In this document: positions 1 through 8,193 of the stretch, piece after piece
How the letters are laid out: every line of letters begins with the position of its first letter
How positions within the stretch are numbered: position 1 is the first letter of the stretch
NCBI GenBank assembly: GCA_910587715.1
Contig: CAJUMV010000017.1
Location: 1 to 64,000, forward strand
From: an uncultured Lachnospiraceae bacterium
GTDB lineage: Bacteria > Bacillota > Clostridia > Lachnospirales > Lachnospiraceae
Reading direction: 5' to 3'
DNA: 64,000 nt
The notes under the pieces: model-generated
What the model was told of the DNA's origin: nothing
The model's database searches: none
Seen by the model: the letters and a program-made list of their open reading frames with translations, nothing else
Program-made: the position numbers and the translations under genes

Positions 1-1
1 T

Positions 2-49
2 GGCGGTCTATCTCTTGTTTTCGGTTGCTTGCTTCTTTACCGTACATGA
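2..49 (+). CDS. Possible C-terminal tail of a membrane protein (partial)
   Basis: Reading from base 2 gives a short hydrophobic tail (GGLSLVFGCLLLYRT) that ends at TGA 47-49. It looks like the last membrane helix of a transporter that begins left of the window. A competing open frame from base 1 runs to TAA 103-105. Only about 15 codons are visible, so the identity is a guess. Confidence 0.22.
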   Translation, partial: GGLSLVFGCLLLYRT

Positions 50-109
50 GCATTGCCGCGGGGTATTTCACTAAAAATCGGAAAATGATTGTTCTGCGGA
101 GGTAATATT

Positions 110-613
110 TTGAGATTAGATATCATTGGTTCAGTTGCCAGTGGCAAAACTACTTTGGCAAGAGAAATATCTGAAAAATATAAAATCCCATTTTATGAAA
201 AAGATAATATTATATGGGAGCGTACTCCGAATGGAGATAAGAAAAGAAGTCCCGAAGAGAGAGACAGGATTTTTAAAGAAATTATAGAGAGCAGGGACTG
301 GATTGTAGAAGGTTCGCCTAGAAAAAGTCTTAAGGAAAGTTTTCTGTATTGTGATTATATTATTATGCTTGATATCAATACATGTAACAGATTATTTTGG
401 GTGTTTAGACGTTGGATCAGACAAAGAACCGGAAAAGAAAAGTACAATTCCAGACCAACACTTAAATTTCTCTATTACAATATTAAGTGGGTATTTGAAT
501 TTAATGGAGAACGAGAAACGATTATTGAATCGTTATCCAAATATGGAAGAAAATATACGATCTGTAATAATGCAAAACAGGCAATGCAGTTTATAGAAAA
601 AATGTATTCATAA
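110..613 (+). CDS. P-loop kinase-like protein (adenylate kinase/FlaR-like, topology-modulation type)
   Basis: A protein of about 167 residues whose N-terminus carries a Walker A loop (GSVASGKTT). This is followed by the pattern of small nucleoside-kinase-like ATPases once called DNA topology modulation proteins (FlaR): the lid-like stretch 'WIVEGSPRKSL', a strand ending 'DYIIMLDI', and a basic RRWIRQRTGK segment. I chose the TTG at 110 because GGAGG (98-102) lies 7 bases upstream. An earlier TTG at 89 would put the Shine-Dalgarno inside the gene. The true substrate of this family is not established. The gene is AT-rich compared with its neighbours, which hints at recent acquisition, and it stands alone with the next gene convergent. 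Confidence 0.7.
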   Translation: MRLDIIGSVASGKTTLAREISEKYKIPFYEKDNIIWERTPNGDKKRSPEERDRIFKEIIESRDWIVEGSPRKSLKESFLYCDYIIMLDINTCNRLFWVFRRWIRQRTGKEKYNSRPTLKFLYYNIKWVFEFNGERETIIESLSKYGRKYTICNNAKQAMQFIEKMYS

Positions 614-625
614 ATCTCGACAGTT

Positions 626-892
626 TTAGTCCTCCTCGATCACATGAATTTCCAGAAAATCGAACTCTATTTCTTCTATAAAATTGTCCTGGTTGAAACG
701 CGCCTTGCTGTGCCGCTTAAATTCGGAGACGGTGCTTTCCAGCCAGATCGGTTTCCCAAGATCGAACTGCAGGCAGATCTCATCCAACGCATCAAATACC
801 TTGTGAGTGCGTGTTTCCTCGCGCGCGTCCTCAATCACGGTATCTTTTATCATCCGGTTATCCTTAAATTCTTTTGCCCATAGACGAAACAT
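626..892 (-). CDS. Small conserved hypothetical protein
   Basis: An acidic protein of 88 residues starting MFRLWAKEFKDNRM and ending in an acidic tail (IHVIEED). It has no signal peptide or membrane segment. The start at 892 is supported by AGAGG about 8 bases upstream on the minus strand; the longer frame to 1042 has a low-complexity N-terminus and would overlap the opposite gene. The highly ordered sequence (DTVIEDAREETRTHKVF, LGKPIWLESTVSEFKRH) looks like a conserved small protein of a kind I associate with Lachnospiraceae, but I know of no assigned function. It is divergent from the 1018-2838 gene. Confidence 0.72.
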   Translation of the reverse strand: MFRLWAKEFKDNRMIKDTVIEDAREETRTHKVFDALDEICLQFDLGKPIWLESTVSEFKRHSKARFNQDNFIEEIEFDFLEIHVIEED

Positions 893-983
893 ATCGAACC
901 TCTTTTCCGCGCTGCCATCCAGCCGCCCTCCTACCAATATACAAAGCCCGGCAGCAAATGTAAAGCCCTCTCGTATAAATGTT

Positions 984-1011
984 TTGCAGGGACTTCTTTT
1001 TATGATATACT
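984..1011 (+). promoter_or_regulatory. Candidate promoter for the 1018 membrane protein
   Basis: TTGCAG (984-989), a 16-base spacer and TATACT (1006-1011). Transcription would begin almost at the first ATG (1018), so either the message is leaderless or the start lies a few codons later (ATG at 1036 or 1045). Confidence 0.45.
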
Positions 1012-1017
1012 GTTCCC

Positions 1018-2838
1018 ATGAAAAACGAAAAGAAAATGTCATATATGCAAAAATCGGGCATATATATATTGTTAGTGGAAAATAAAAGGCTTCTTTGTCA
1101 TGCCCTCGTCTGGGGCATTCCGTTTGCTATGTCCTGCGTGCTGGGATGGCGGCTCGTACAAGAGGGAACGGTATTCGGACGGGGCGGCTCTGCGGCGGCT
1201 TATGTGGGCAGCTTGTTGCTGTTCCTGTTGGAAACCACGGTTTTGTTCGTGCCGGCGGCAGTTTTTGCGGCGGTCGTTATGTGCGGCGGAGTACGGAAAC
1301 GTGGCGAAGGACTGCAGGGTATTGCGAGGGGGAAAGAACGAGGGCTGAGCAGCGCGGTTTCCGGGAAAGCACAGGAGGCGCGGCAGCGTCCCGTATGGCA
1401 GGCATGGCTTTTCTACAGCCTGTTGATTTTTCTGTGCTGGCTGCCAGTATTTCTCGCTTACTATCCTTCGGTGTTTGCCTATGATGCGGAAGGGCAGCTC
1501 TATCAGGTGTTAGCGGCAGATTACAGCACACATCACCCGCTTCTGCATACTTTATTTCTGGGAGCATTTTTTCGGCTTGGTATTGCGCGTGGTTCTGTCT
1601 CTGCGGGCATGGCGGTGCACTCGGTGGTGCAGATGGCGCTGATGGCATGTGCTTTCGGCTGGGCAGTTTCCTTCTTATACCAAAGACGGGTTTCCGGGCG
1701 GGTGCGTGCGGCGCTGCTTCTTTTTTTTGCAGTCTTTCCCGCCAATTCCGTGCTGGCGCTGAGTACCACAAAGGATGTGCTTTTCGCGGCGCTGGTGTTG
1801 GTTTATACGCTGTGGCTTTATCGTGTGGCATGTAGTCAAGGTCCGGGAAGCGGACGGAACACGGCGCATGGACAGAGCGAAAAGGTGGGCGGAAAGGAAA
1901 TGGCAGCCTGTGTTTTCTGGGCTGTTCTCATGCTGCTGTTTCGGAACAATGCGGTATATGCTTTTGTGGTCAGTGCGCCGGTTGTGTACCTCGGACTCGG
2001 CGGGAGAACGCAGGGCGAAGAATCGGGAGGACGGAACGCAGCACGTAGCGGCTTGGCGCGAAAACGGTATTTGTATATGACGCTGCTTACGCTTGTGTTG
2101 TATGGTATTTGTGCCTTTTCCCTTAAAGCGATAACCCACGCACAGAACGGCAGCCCGCGGGAAATGCTGAGCGTACCGCTGCAGCAGATGGCGCGCACCA
2201 GAGTAAAAGCGGAAGAAAAAATCGAGCCGTCCATGCGGCAGGAGCTGGAAAAATATATACCATCCGAATGGGTTTTCGCGGCGTACAATCCCCATCTGGC
2301 GGATCCGGTGAAAAACCGCGCCGTGATTCACGATGATCCCGCGGGATTAATTCGGACGTGGATTAGGCTGGGGCTTGCGCATCCCGCCATTTACATTGAC
2401 GCGTTTTTCGATAATTCTCTCGGTCTCTGGTATTTGTGGGACACTTCCCATGCGGAGATTTACGGAATCGGTACGGAGAGCGGTTTTGGCTACCTCTCTA
2501 CGGATAACCGCGTCATGCCTGCCGGATTTGAGGTGGAGGAGCACAGTCTGCTTCCGGAGCTGCGCGCCTTTATGGAAAAGATCGTGTCGGATAACGCGTA
2601 CCGTAAAATACCCCTGCTCAGGCTTCTTTTTGCGCCGGCGCTGTATGGGTGGCTGTTGTATTTGTACATTGTGACGGCTTTTTACAGGAAAAAATATCGG
2701 GAGGCGCTGCCGGTGGTATTTCTTGCAGCTTATGGTCTGACGCTTTTGCTGTCTCCGACTGTGCTTGTACGGTATATTTACCCAATGATGGTGACGATTC
2801 CCGTCATATTGCCATGCCTTATGTTGGATGAGAAATGA
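1018..2838 (+). CDS. Polytopic membrane protein, DUF6020/GT-C-like
   Basis: A protein of about 606 residues with roughly 10-12 hydrophobic segments. A conserved loop near residue 155 reads YYPSVFAYDAEGQLYQV, followed by STHHPLLHTLFLG. The acidic-aromatic and His-rich loop after the first helices resembles GT-C-fold glycosyltransferases and the DUF6020 family, whose members are thought to work on lipid-linked sugars. A long extracellular segment (residues about 370-520, ending near SDNAYRKIPLLR) precedes the last membrane helices. The inter-helix loops are rich in arginine and glycine. There is no operon partner. Family assignment is from memory of sequence pattern; the enzyme activity is inference. 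Confidence 0.65.
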   Translation: MKNEKKMSYMQKSGIYILLVENKRLLCHALVWGIPFAMSCVLGWRLVQEGTVFGRGGSAAAYVGSLLLFLLETTVLFVPAAVFAAVVMCGGVRKRGEGLQGIARGKERGLSSAVSGKAQEARQRPVWQAWLFYSLLIFLCWLPVFLAYYPSVFAYDAEGQLYQVLAADYSTHHPLLHTLFLGAFFRLGIARGSVSAGMAVHSVVQMALMACAFGWAVSFLYQRRVSGRVRAALLLFFAVFPANSVLALSTTKDVLFAALVLVYTLWLYRVACSQGPGSGRNTAHGQSEKVGGKEMAACVFWAVLMLLFRNNAVYAFVVSAPVVYLGLGGRTQGEESGGRNAARSGLARKRYLYMTLLTLVLYGICAFSLKAITHAQNGSPREMLSVPLQQMARTRVKAEEKIEPSMRQELEKYIPSEWVFAAYNPHLADPVKNRAVIHDDPAGLIRTWIRLGLAHPAIYIDAFFDNSLGLWYLWDTSHAEIYGIGTESGFGYLSTDNRVMPAGFEVEEHSLLPELRAFMEKIVSDNAYRKIPLLRLLFAPALYGWLLYLYIVTAFYRKKYREALPVVFLAAYGLTLLLSPTVLVRYIYPMMVTIPVILPCLMLDEK

Positions 2839-2916
2839 AAGAAAAGTGAAAATAGACAATAAAATATTAAATTTTACGAAAATTTTGTCTAAAATATACG
2901 TTTTTGATGAGAACTG

Positions 2917-2925
2917 TGATATAAT
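2917..2925 (+). promoter_or_regulatory. Extended -10 promoter of the structured RNA / alarmone synthetase transcript
   Basis: TGATATAAT (2917-2925) is a perfect extended -10 element (TGn-TATAAT) with only a weak -35. Predicted transcription start is about 2932, which coincides with the first base-paired nucleotide of the downstream RNA structure. Confidence 0.6.
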
Positions 2926-2931
2926 ATACGC

Positions 2932-3075
2932 GATAGCAATGAGCAGTGCCATGGAGTAATTTGACAAATCAGCTGCTTGCAGATGAATTTGTCGGATTAC
3001 GGAGTGATAGGGCGAATGCCCGCGAACGAGGAAAACCGAAGGTTTTTCGAGTGTGCACTGCGGATTGGCTAGTTT
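2932..3075 (+). ncRNA. Candidate structured RNA (leader or small RNA) upstream of a (p)ppGpp synthetase
   Basis: A compact multi-helix fold can be drawn by eye. The closing stem pairs 2934-2940 with 3064-3071 (one bulge) and 2943-2949 (GCAGTGC) with 3055-3061 (GCACTGC), separated by a small symmetrical internal loop. Inside are three hairpins: GTAAT 2956-2960 with ATTAC 2996-3000, continued by GACAAAT 2963-2969 with ATTTGTC 2987-2993; GGGC/GCCC at 3010-3021 with a GAAT tetraloop; and AAAACC 3032-3037 with GGTTTT 3041-3046. The 5' end falls at the predicted transcription start. No U-tract follows, so it is more likely a 5' leader or a processed RNA than a self-terminating sRNA. I do not recognise a known riboswitch class. 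Confidence 0.6.
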
Positions 3076-3113
3076 AATGAAAGTCAGAAAATAGAATTCG
3101 GGGGATTCTTGGA

Positions 3114-3770
3114 ATGGAAGTAGTAGTTGATAGAGAAAAAGACGGCGATATAGACAGCTGGAAAGAGGTACAGCTGATTTATAATTCCGCTTTGAAGCAG
3201 ATTTCCACGAAGCTGGAGATTTTGAACGACGAGTTTCAGCATGTGCACAGATACAATCCGATCGAGCATATCAAGTGGCGGATCAAGACGCCGGAGAGCA
3301 TCGTGAAGAAGCTGAAAAAGCATGGCTATGAATCTACCATCGACAACATGGTGAGTCATGTCAACGACATTGCGGGTATTCGCGTGATTTGTTCCTTTGC
3401 GTCGGATATTTACCAGATTGCGGAGATGATCAGCAATCAAAGCGACATTCGTGTCATATCGGTTAAGGATTATATCGTGAATCCGAAGGCAAGCGGGTAT
3501 AAGAGTTATCACATGCTGGTGACGGTGCCCGTCTATCTTTCCGACAGGATTGCGGACACGAAGGTGGAGATCCAAATCCGTACGGTGGCGATGGATTTCT
3601 GGGCAAGTCTGGAGCACAAGATTCACTATAAGTTTGAAGGAAACGCACCGGAACACATCAAGGAACAGCTTGTAGAATGCGCGCAGATGGTCGCCGCGCT
3701 GGACGCGAGGATGATGTCACTGAATGAGGAAATCCTACATATCGGGCAGGAGGAAGAGGAAAAGAGGTAA
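3114..3770 (+). CDS. Small alarmone synthetase (GTP pyrophosphokinase, RelQ/RelP type)
   Basis: A stand-alone synthetase of 218 residues that transfers pyrophosphate from ATP to GTP or GDP, giving (p)ppGpp. Visible motifs are RIKTPESIVKKLKK (basic nucleotide-binding helix), DIAGIRVICSF (catalytic Asp), the G-loop-like NPKASGYKSYHM, and EIQIRTVAMDFWASLEHKIHYK with the catalytic Glu. There is no HD hydrolase, TGS or ACT domain, and the length matches the RelQ class (about 210 residues). The start at 3114 has a GGGGGA site 8 bases upstream. It is preceded by an unusual structured leader and followed by a bidirectional terminator. RelQ versus RelP cannot be settled by eye. Confidence 0.92.
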   Translation: MEVVVDREKDGDIDSWKEVQLIYNSALKQISTKLEILNDEFQHVHRYNPIEHIKWRIKTPESIVKKLKKHGYESTIDNMVSHVNDIAGIRVICSFASDIYQIAEMISNQSDIRVISVKDYIVNPKASGYKSYHMLVTVPVYLSDRIADTKVEIQIRTVAMDFWASLEHKIHYKFEGNAPEHIKEQLVECAQMVAALDARMMSLNEEILHIGQEEEEKR

Positions 3771-3772
3771 AA

Positions 3773-3800
3773 AAGGAGCCGTACGCGTTACGGCTCCTTT
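3773..3800. terminator. Bidirectional terminator between the alarmone synthetase and lacI-type genes
   Basis: GGAGCCGTA, a short loop, then TACGGCTCC, flanked by A-tracts on the left and T's on the right, so it can serve both converging genes. The stop codon of the minus-strand regulator (3788-3790) lies inside the hairpin. Confidence 0.8.
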
Positions 3801-4807
3801 CTTGTGGTATCGCCCTGCCGCAGTACGGGCAGTGTTGTGTAGCTTTGTACCAGCAGAGATGGGTTTTCCAGTTTGCGAAGAAGCATGACGGCGGCCTGTA
3901 CGCCCAAATCATAGACGTCTATGTCCACAATGGTAGGAGACGGCTCAATCAGGGCGGAGTAAGGGTAGCTGTCAAAGGTGAGGAAAGCGACGTCGTCGGG
4001 AACCCGCAGGTGCTTTTCCTGCAGCGCTTTGCAAAGACTGAGGGCGAGCAGATTGTTTTCGCAGATGATGGCGCGGGGCGGCTCCGGCAGAGAAAGGAGC
4101 GCAAGAGCCTGCAGATAGGCGTTTTCTTTAGAAGAATCCGTATAGCATATATATTCCTCGGGAATCCTGTAGCCGTAATCGTACATACTGCCGAGAAAAC
4201 CGTTTAAACGCCGCGTGGAGATATCGTCTGTGCGGCGTTCTGCTATGAAAGCGATCTTTTCATAATGACATTCCAGCATGTGCTGCGCAGCGAACTGTCC
4301 GGCAAGTCCGTGGTTGGTATCAATCCAGCAGAGGTTGCTTCTACGGTTCGGGTGTCCTATGTATATATGCGGAAATTGTGTTTCCAGCAAAATTCGGGAC
4401 ATATTAGGGATAACGCAGGAACCGTGGATTAAAATACCGTCTGCGATTCGGGAGGAAATCTGCCCGGTAAGAAATTCTTCCGGCGAGACATCTTCGGGGA
4501 TGTCTGTCAGCATAAGCGTATAGCCGTGGAAGGACAGCTCTTTCTGCACACCGCATAAAATATCAAACATATGCGGATTGTGATAGGCTTCCTCTTTCAT
4601 CAGGCTGGAGAGGAACAGAATATTTCTTGTTGCTCCTCTGGCGAAGCTGACAGCCCGTGCATTAGGCGTGTAATGCAGCTTCTCAATGGCGGCGTGTACG
4701 CGTGCGCATGTCTCCGCTGAAATAGAAGCCCAGTTGTTTAATACCTTGGAAACCGTGGATGTAGAAACCCCGGCTTCTCTTGCTACATCCCGTATCGTTA
4801 CAGACAT
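3788..4807 (-). CDS. LacI-family transcriptional regulator
   Basis: A repressor of 339 residues. Residues 1-50 form the LacI helix-turn-helix and hinge (TIRDVAREAGVSTSTVSKVLNN, then YTPNARAVSFARG). The rest is a periplasmic-binding-protein-like effector domain with the usual closing stretch (DVAFLTFDSYPYSALIEPSPTIVDIDVYDLGVQAAVMLL). It reads away from the sugar ABC transporter and GH13 gene, with both promoters in the 180-base gap. It therefore most likely represses that module and is released by a maltodextrin-like sugar (inference). Start at 4807 follows a GGAGG site. Confidence 0.92.
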   Translation of the reverse strand: MSVTIRDVAREAGVSTSTVSKVLNNWASISAETCARVHAAIEKLHYTPNARAVSFARGATRNILFLSSLMKEEAYHNPHMFDILCGVQKELSFHGYTLMLTDIPEDVSPEEFLTGQISSRIADGILIHGSCVIPNMSRILLETQFPHIYIGHPNRRSNLCWIDTNHGLAGQFAAQHMLECHYEKIAFIAERRTDDISTRRLNGFLGSMYDYGYRIPEEYICYTDSSKENAYLQALALLSLPEPPRAIICENNLLALSLCKALQEKHLRVPDDVAFLTFDSYPYSALIEPSPTIVDIDVYDLGVQAAVMLLRKLENPSLLVQSYTTLPVLRQGDTTRKEP

Positions 4808-4845
4808 GATAATCCTCCGGTTAAAAATCGTACAAATTTTATTAT

Positions 4846-4874
4846 ATAGTATAGCGGTTTCCTAACAAAGTCAA
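4846..4874 (-). promoter_or_regulatory. Promoter of the LacI-family gene
   Basis: On the minus strand TTGACT (4874-4869), a 17-base spacer, then TACTAT (4851-4846); TATACT overlaps in a second register. It is back to back with the promoter of the sugar operon. Confidence 0.6.
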
Positions 4875-4893
4875 TATAATGATACCAAAAAAC

Positions 4894-4923
4894 TTGGCTA
4901 ATCCATGGATTTAGTGATATAAA
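4894..4923 (+). promoter_or_regulatory. Sugar operon promoter with a LacI-type operator in its spacer
   Basis: TTGGCT (4894-4899), an 18-base spacer and an extended -10, TGaTATAAA (4915-4923). The spacer contains the perfect palindrome AATCCATGGATT (4900-4911), extended to CTA...TAG at 4898-4914. Its symmetry and position between -35 and -10 fit the operator of the adjacent repressor. A second weaker dyad, CCAA-N5-TTGG (4884-4896), lies just upstream. Confidence 0.55.
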
Positions 4924-5036
4924 AATAACAGATAAAACGCGCGCAGCTATCAGAAAAGGAAAAGAATTAGGAAAATGGTTTCACAAACATGGAAAGAAGG
5001 AAGCCAAAAAGGGAACGGCTTCGGAACGGAGGAAAA

Positions 5037-6347
5037 ATGAAGAAGAAAATAAGCCTGTTGTTGACAGGGATTTTGACGTTGGGACTTTTGTCTGGCTGTG
5101 GCAGTCAGGGTGCGGAAGGCGGTGCGCCGGCTGCGGATACCGGGACAGATGCGGCGCAGAACACAGCGGCTGCGGATGCCGGGACGGATGGACAGCCGGA
5201 GGAGCCGTCCGCTGATGCGGTGGAGATTGTCGCGTGGCATGATAACGACGAAGCGATGATGAATGCACTGGCAGACGTGGTAAATGAAAAATTAAAGGGG
5301 GATAATATCACGCTTCGCTTTGAGAAGAAGAGCGATGTGAGCGGACAGATCAGGCTGTACGGAACGGATGCGGCAAACGGTCCCGACATGTATTTGTTTG
5401 CCCATGACTCACTGGGCGGGTTTGCGGAGATGGGGATTCTGGAGCCTGTGGGAAATCTGATTGCGGCGGATAAGGAGACGGATCTTTTGCCGATGACGAT
5501 AGAAGCGGCAAGCTATAAAGGGGAACAGTATTTGATGCCGGTTTATTATGAGACGCTTCTTTTTATGTACAATAAGGACCTGTGGGAGGGGGAGGTGCCT
5601 TCCACCACAGAGGAGCTTTATGAGTATATGACGGCTCATACAGATGAGAATGCGGGAACCTATGCGCTTGTAAACCAGCATTCCAATTCTTATAACGTGG
5701 CGCCTTTTATCAACGGTTTCGGCGGCTATATTATTGACGCGGAAGGGAATCCGGGGCTGGATGCGCAGGCGACGGTGGAAGCGATTCGTTACAACCAGAA
5801 GTTTGCCAAGCTGCAGGCGGACGGAGATTACAATACGGTGACGGCGCTGTTTAACGAGGGCAAGGCGGCAGCTATTATCGGTGGACCGTGGCTTGTCTCC
5901 GGCATACAGGAAGCGGGCATCAATCTGGGTATCAAATCCCTCTGTGATTTTGAACTTCCCAACGGCGGTGTGATGGTGCCGTATTCGGGTGTGCAGTGTC
6001 TCGGTGTCTTAAAATATGCTGCCGAGAGCAAGGGCGAAGCGCTCACAAAAGTGCTGGAGGCGCTTGCGGAGCCGGAAGTCGGCGTGACACTGGCAAAAGG
6101 CTTTAACTGCGCTCCGGCAAACAGCAAGGCTTATGAGGATGCAGAGGTGGCGTCCAATGAGATGATTCTTGCCATGGAAAAGAGCGCGGAGAAAGCGGTT
6201 CCCATGTCTAATATCCCTGAGATGAGCGTCATGTGGGGACCGGCGGAGTCTCTGCTTGCGGCGGTAAATAAATCTGGTGAGGATGTGGAAGCAGCTGCGG
6301 CAAAATATCAGGAGGAAGCGCTGCAGGCAATCAAGGATATGCAGTAA
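5037..6347 (+). CDS. Sugar ABC transporter substrate-binding lipoprotein (MalE-like, CUT1)
   Basis: A lipoprotein of 436 residues. The signal peptide ends in a lipobox (LLSGCGSQ), so Cys about 21 is lipidated and the protein sits on the outer face of the membrane. An Ala/Gly/Asp-rich linker follows (residues about 25-60), then the extracellular solute-binding family 1 fold, including DMYLFAHDSLGGFAEMGILEPV, AAIIGGPWLVSGI and a C-terminal NIPEMSVMWGP stretch. The start at 5037 is set by GGAGG at 5028-5032; the open frame to 4989 adds a non-signal-like leader. It is first in an operon with two permeases and a GH13 enzyme, so maltodextrins are the likely cargo (inference). Confidence 0.93.
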   Translation: MKKKISLLLTGILTLGLLSGCGSQGAEGGAPAADTGTDAAQNTAAADAGTDGQPEEPSADAVEIVAWHDNDEAMMNALADVVNEKLKGDNITLRFEKKSDVSGQIRLYGTDAANGPDMYLFAHDSLGGFAEMGILEPVGNLIAADKETDLLPMTIEAASYKGEQYLMPVYYETLLFMYNKDLWEGEVPSTTEELYEYMTAHTDENAGTYALVNQHSNSYNVAPFINGFGGYIIDAEGNPGLDAQATVEAIRYNQKFAKLQADGDYNTVTALFNEGKAAAIIGGPWLVSGIQEAGINLGIKSLCDFELPNGGVMVPYSGVQCLGVLKYAAESKGEALTKVLEALAEPEVGVTLAKGFNCAPANSKAYEDAEVASNEMILAMEKSAEKAVPMSNIPEMSVMWGPAESLLAAVNKSGEDVEAAAAKYQEEALQAIKDMQ

Positions 6348-6409
6348 ATGTGCGTGGCGGCGGCGTGCCGAAAACGGCGCGCCCCGGCAGCCTGAGAGGG
6401 GAGAACGGG

Positions 6410-7297
6410 ATGAAAAGGATAAAGAAGGGAATGCTGCCGTGGCTGTATAGTTTTCCTGCCTATGTGCTGATTGGAGCCATCGTGCTGTTTCCGATTCTGT
6501 ATACGGGATATATTTCCCTGACCAATATGAATCTCTACCACTGGCAGGATTACGGTTTTGTGGGGCTTGAGAATTATATGCGGGCGCTTGGGAAAATAGA
6601 TTCGGGATTCCTTGCGGCGTTGTGGACGACCATCGTGTGGACCGTGGTGAATATGCTGCTTGACGTGGCGGTGTCCTATGTGCTGGCTGTGGGACTGAAT
6701 ACGGAGGGACTGCGTGCGAAACGGGTATACAAAACGCTGTTAATCTTTCCGTGGGCAATGCCTGCATATGTCTCCATTCTTGTGTGGAGAGTGGGTATGT
6801 TCAATACGGAATTCGGTCTGTTAAACAAGCTGTTGGTCGCTCTTGGCGGGACAAAGATGGACTTTTTGTCAAAAAATGTGCCCGCTTTCCTCTCCTGCAT
6901 GGTGCTGAACCTTTGGATGTCGCTGCCTTATATGATCACCATGTTTGACGGCGCGCTGCAGAGCATTGACAGGAGCATGTATGAGAGCGCGGAGCTGGAG
7001 GGAGCGAATGTCTGGCAGAAGAACCTGTATATTACCATTCCTTCCCTGAAGAAAATTATGGCGCCTGTGGTAGTCATGACGACTTTTACGACCTTTAAAC
7101 AGTTTGACATCGTGTATCTGTTGACGATGCAGAAGGGATCAGTGTCGGGCTCCACGATGCAGACGATTATTACCTACGCGCATCAGAATGCGTTTGTTTC
7201 CAATAATTACGGCTTGTCCTCGGCGGTATCCATTGTGATTTTTGTCATTATTATTGCATTTTCGCTCTGGACAAACAGGAAGACAACAGAGGCGTAA
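6410..7297 (+). CDS. Sugar ABC transporter permease (MalF-like)
   Basis: A permease of 295 residues with six predicted membrane helices. The EAA loop is present near residue 205 (YESAELEGANVWQKNLYITIPSLKKIM), where the shared ATPase docks. The start at 6410 has a GAGGGGAGA site upstream; the frame upstream to 6350 lacks a Shine-Dalgarno and is basic and soluble. It lacks the large periplasmic P2 insertion of E. coli MalF, as is normal for Firmicute CUT1 systems. It is 62 bases after the binding-protein gene and 21 bases before the second permease. Confidence 0.92.
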   Translation: MKRIKKGMLPWLYSFPAYVLIGAIVLFPILYTGYISLTNMNLYHWQDYGFVGLENYMRALGKIDSGFLAALWTTIVWTVVNMLLDVAVSYVLAVGLNTEGLRAKRVYKTLLIFPWAMPAYVSILVWRVGMFNTEFGLLNKLLVALGGTKMDFLSKNVPAFLSCMVLNLWMSLPYMITMFDGALQSIDRSMYESAELEGANVWQKNLYITIPSLKKIMAPVVVMTTFTTFKQFDIVYLLTMQKGSVSGSTMQTIITYAHQNAFVSNNYGLSSAVSIVIFVIIIAFSLWTNRKTTEA

Positions 7298-7318
7298 AGG
7301 CTTCGGAAGGGAGAGGTT

Positions 7319-8161
7319 ATGGGAAAATCCATCAACAGAAAAATAAAGCTTGCGGCGCTGCATCTGTTTTATAGCTGTGTCTGCCTGTTGGGGCTGGTGC
7401 CGATTTTATATATCCTGCTGCTGTCTGTCAGCGGCGGAAGCGGCGCGCTGACGACGGGAGCGTCCATTTTGCCGGAGAGGCTCACGCTGGAAAATTACCG
7501 GCGGATTCTTGTGGAGGAACCGTTTCTGAAATGGCTTTTCAATTCCATTGTGCTGAGTGTGGGAACCATGGTAATCGCTATGGGAACGAGTGTGACGGCG
7601 TCCTATGCTTTTTCAAGATTCCGCTTTCGCGGGAGAAATACCGCCATGCAGCTTCTTTTGCTGCTCAATGCATTCCCGCAGATTCTTTCCATGTTTGCCA
7701 TATTCAGACTGTTTCGTCTGTTAAATCTGCTGGACTCCCACGGGGGATTGATATTCGTTTACGCGGGTAGCATGTGTATTTTCGGCATTTGGAATATGAA
7801 GGGATATTTTGATTCCATTCCCATCGAGATTGAGGAAGCGTCAAAAATTGACGGTGCAGGCAATCTGCAGTTGATTGTAAAAATTATTCTGCCGCTGGCG
7901 CGTCCTGCCATTATCGTGACGGCGGTGATGATACTGATTTTTGTCTGGAACGAATATCTTTTTGCCACAACTTTTATGATGCGGGAGGAGAGTTATACAC
8001 TGGCTGGCGGTCTGTATCAGCTTCAGGCAAATGACTACAGCCGAAGCTGGCCGTTGTTTTCGGCCGCGGCAATGCTGGTTTCCGTGCCGATTCTGATTGT
8101 GTTCTTCTGCGTTCAGAAATATATGGTATCGGGATTGACTGCGGGCGGCGTGAAACAGTAG
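7319..8161 (+). CDS. Sugar ABC transporter permease (MalG-like)
   Basis: A permease of 280 residues with six membrane helices. Its EAA motif near residue 178 reads IEEASKIDGAGNLQLIVKIILPLARPAI, typical of MalG-type CUT1 permeases. It pairs with the preceding permease to form the channel. No ATPase gene follows, so the system presumably borrows a housekeeping MsmX/MalK-like ATPase encoded elsewhere (known for Firmicute CUT1 importers, inferred here). The start at 7319 follows GGGAGAGG. Confidence 0.93.
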   Translation: MGKSINRKIKLAALHLFYSCVCLLGLVPILYILLLSVSGGSGALTTGASILPERLTLENYRRILVEEPFLKWLFNSIVLSVGTMVIAMGTSVTASYAFSRFRFRGRNTAMQLLLLLNAFPQILSMFAIFRLFRLLNLLDSHGGLIFVYAGSMCIFGIWNMKGYFDSIPIEIEEASKIDGAGNLQLIVKIILPLARPAIIVTAVMILIFVWNEYLFATTFMMREESYTLAGGLYQLQANDYSRSWPLFSAAAMLVSVPILIVFFCVQKYMVSGLTAGGVKQ

Positions 8162-8193
8162 TGTTTGGAGAATGACTGAAACGGAGGAAAAAT

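Noticed and set aside
2932..3075. 6S RNA, T-box or ykkC-type ppGpp riboswitch as the identity of the structured RNA
   Set aside because: 6S is one long rod with a central bubble. The T-box specifier and antiterminator sequences and the ykkC conserved motifs are not present.
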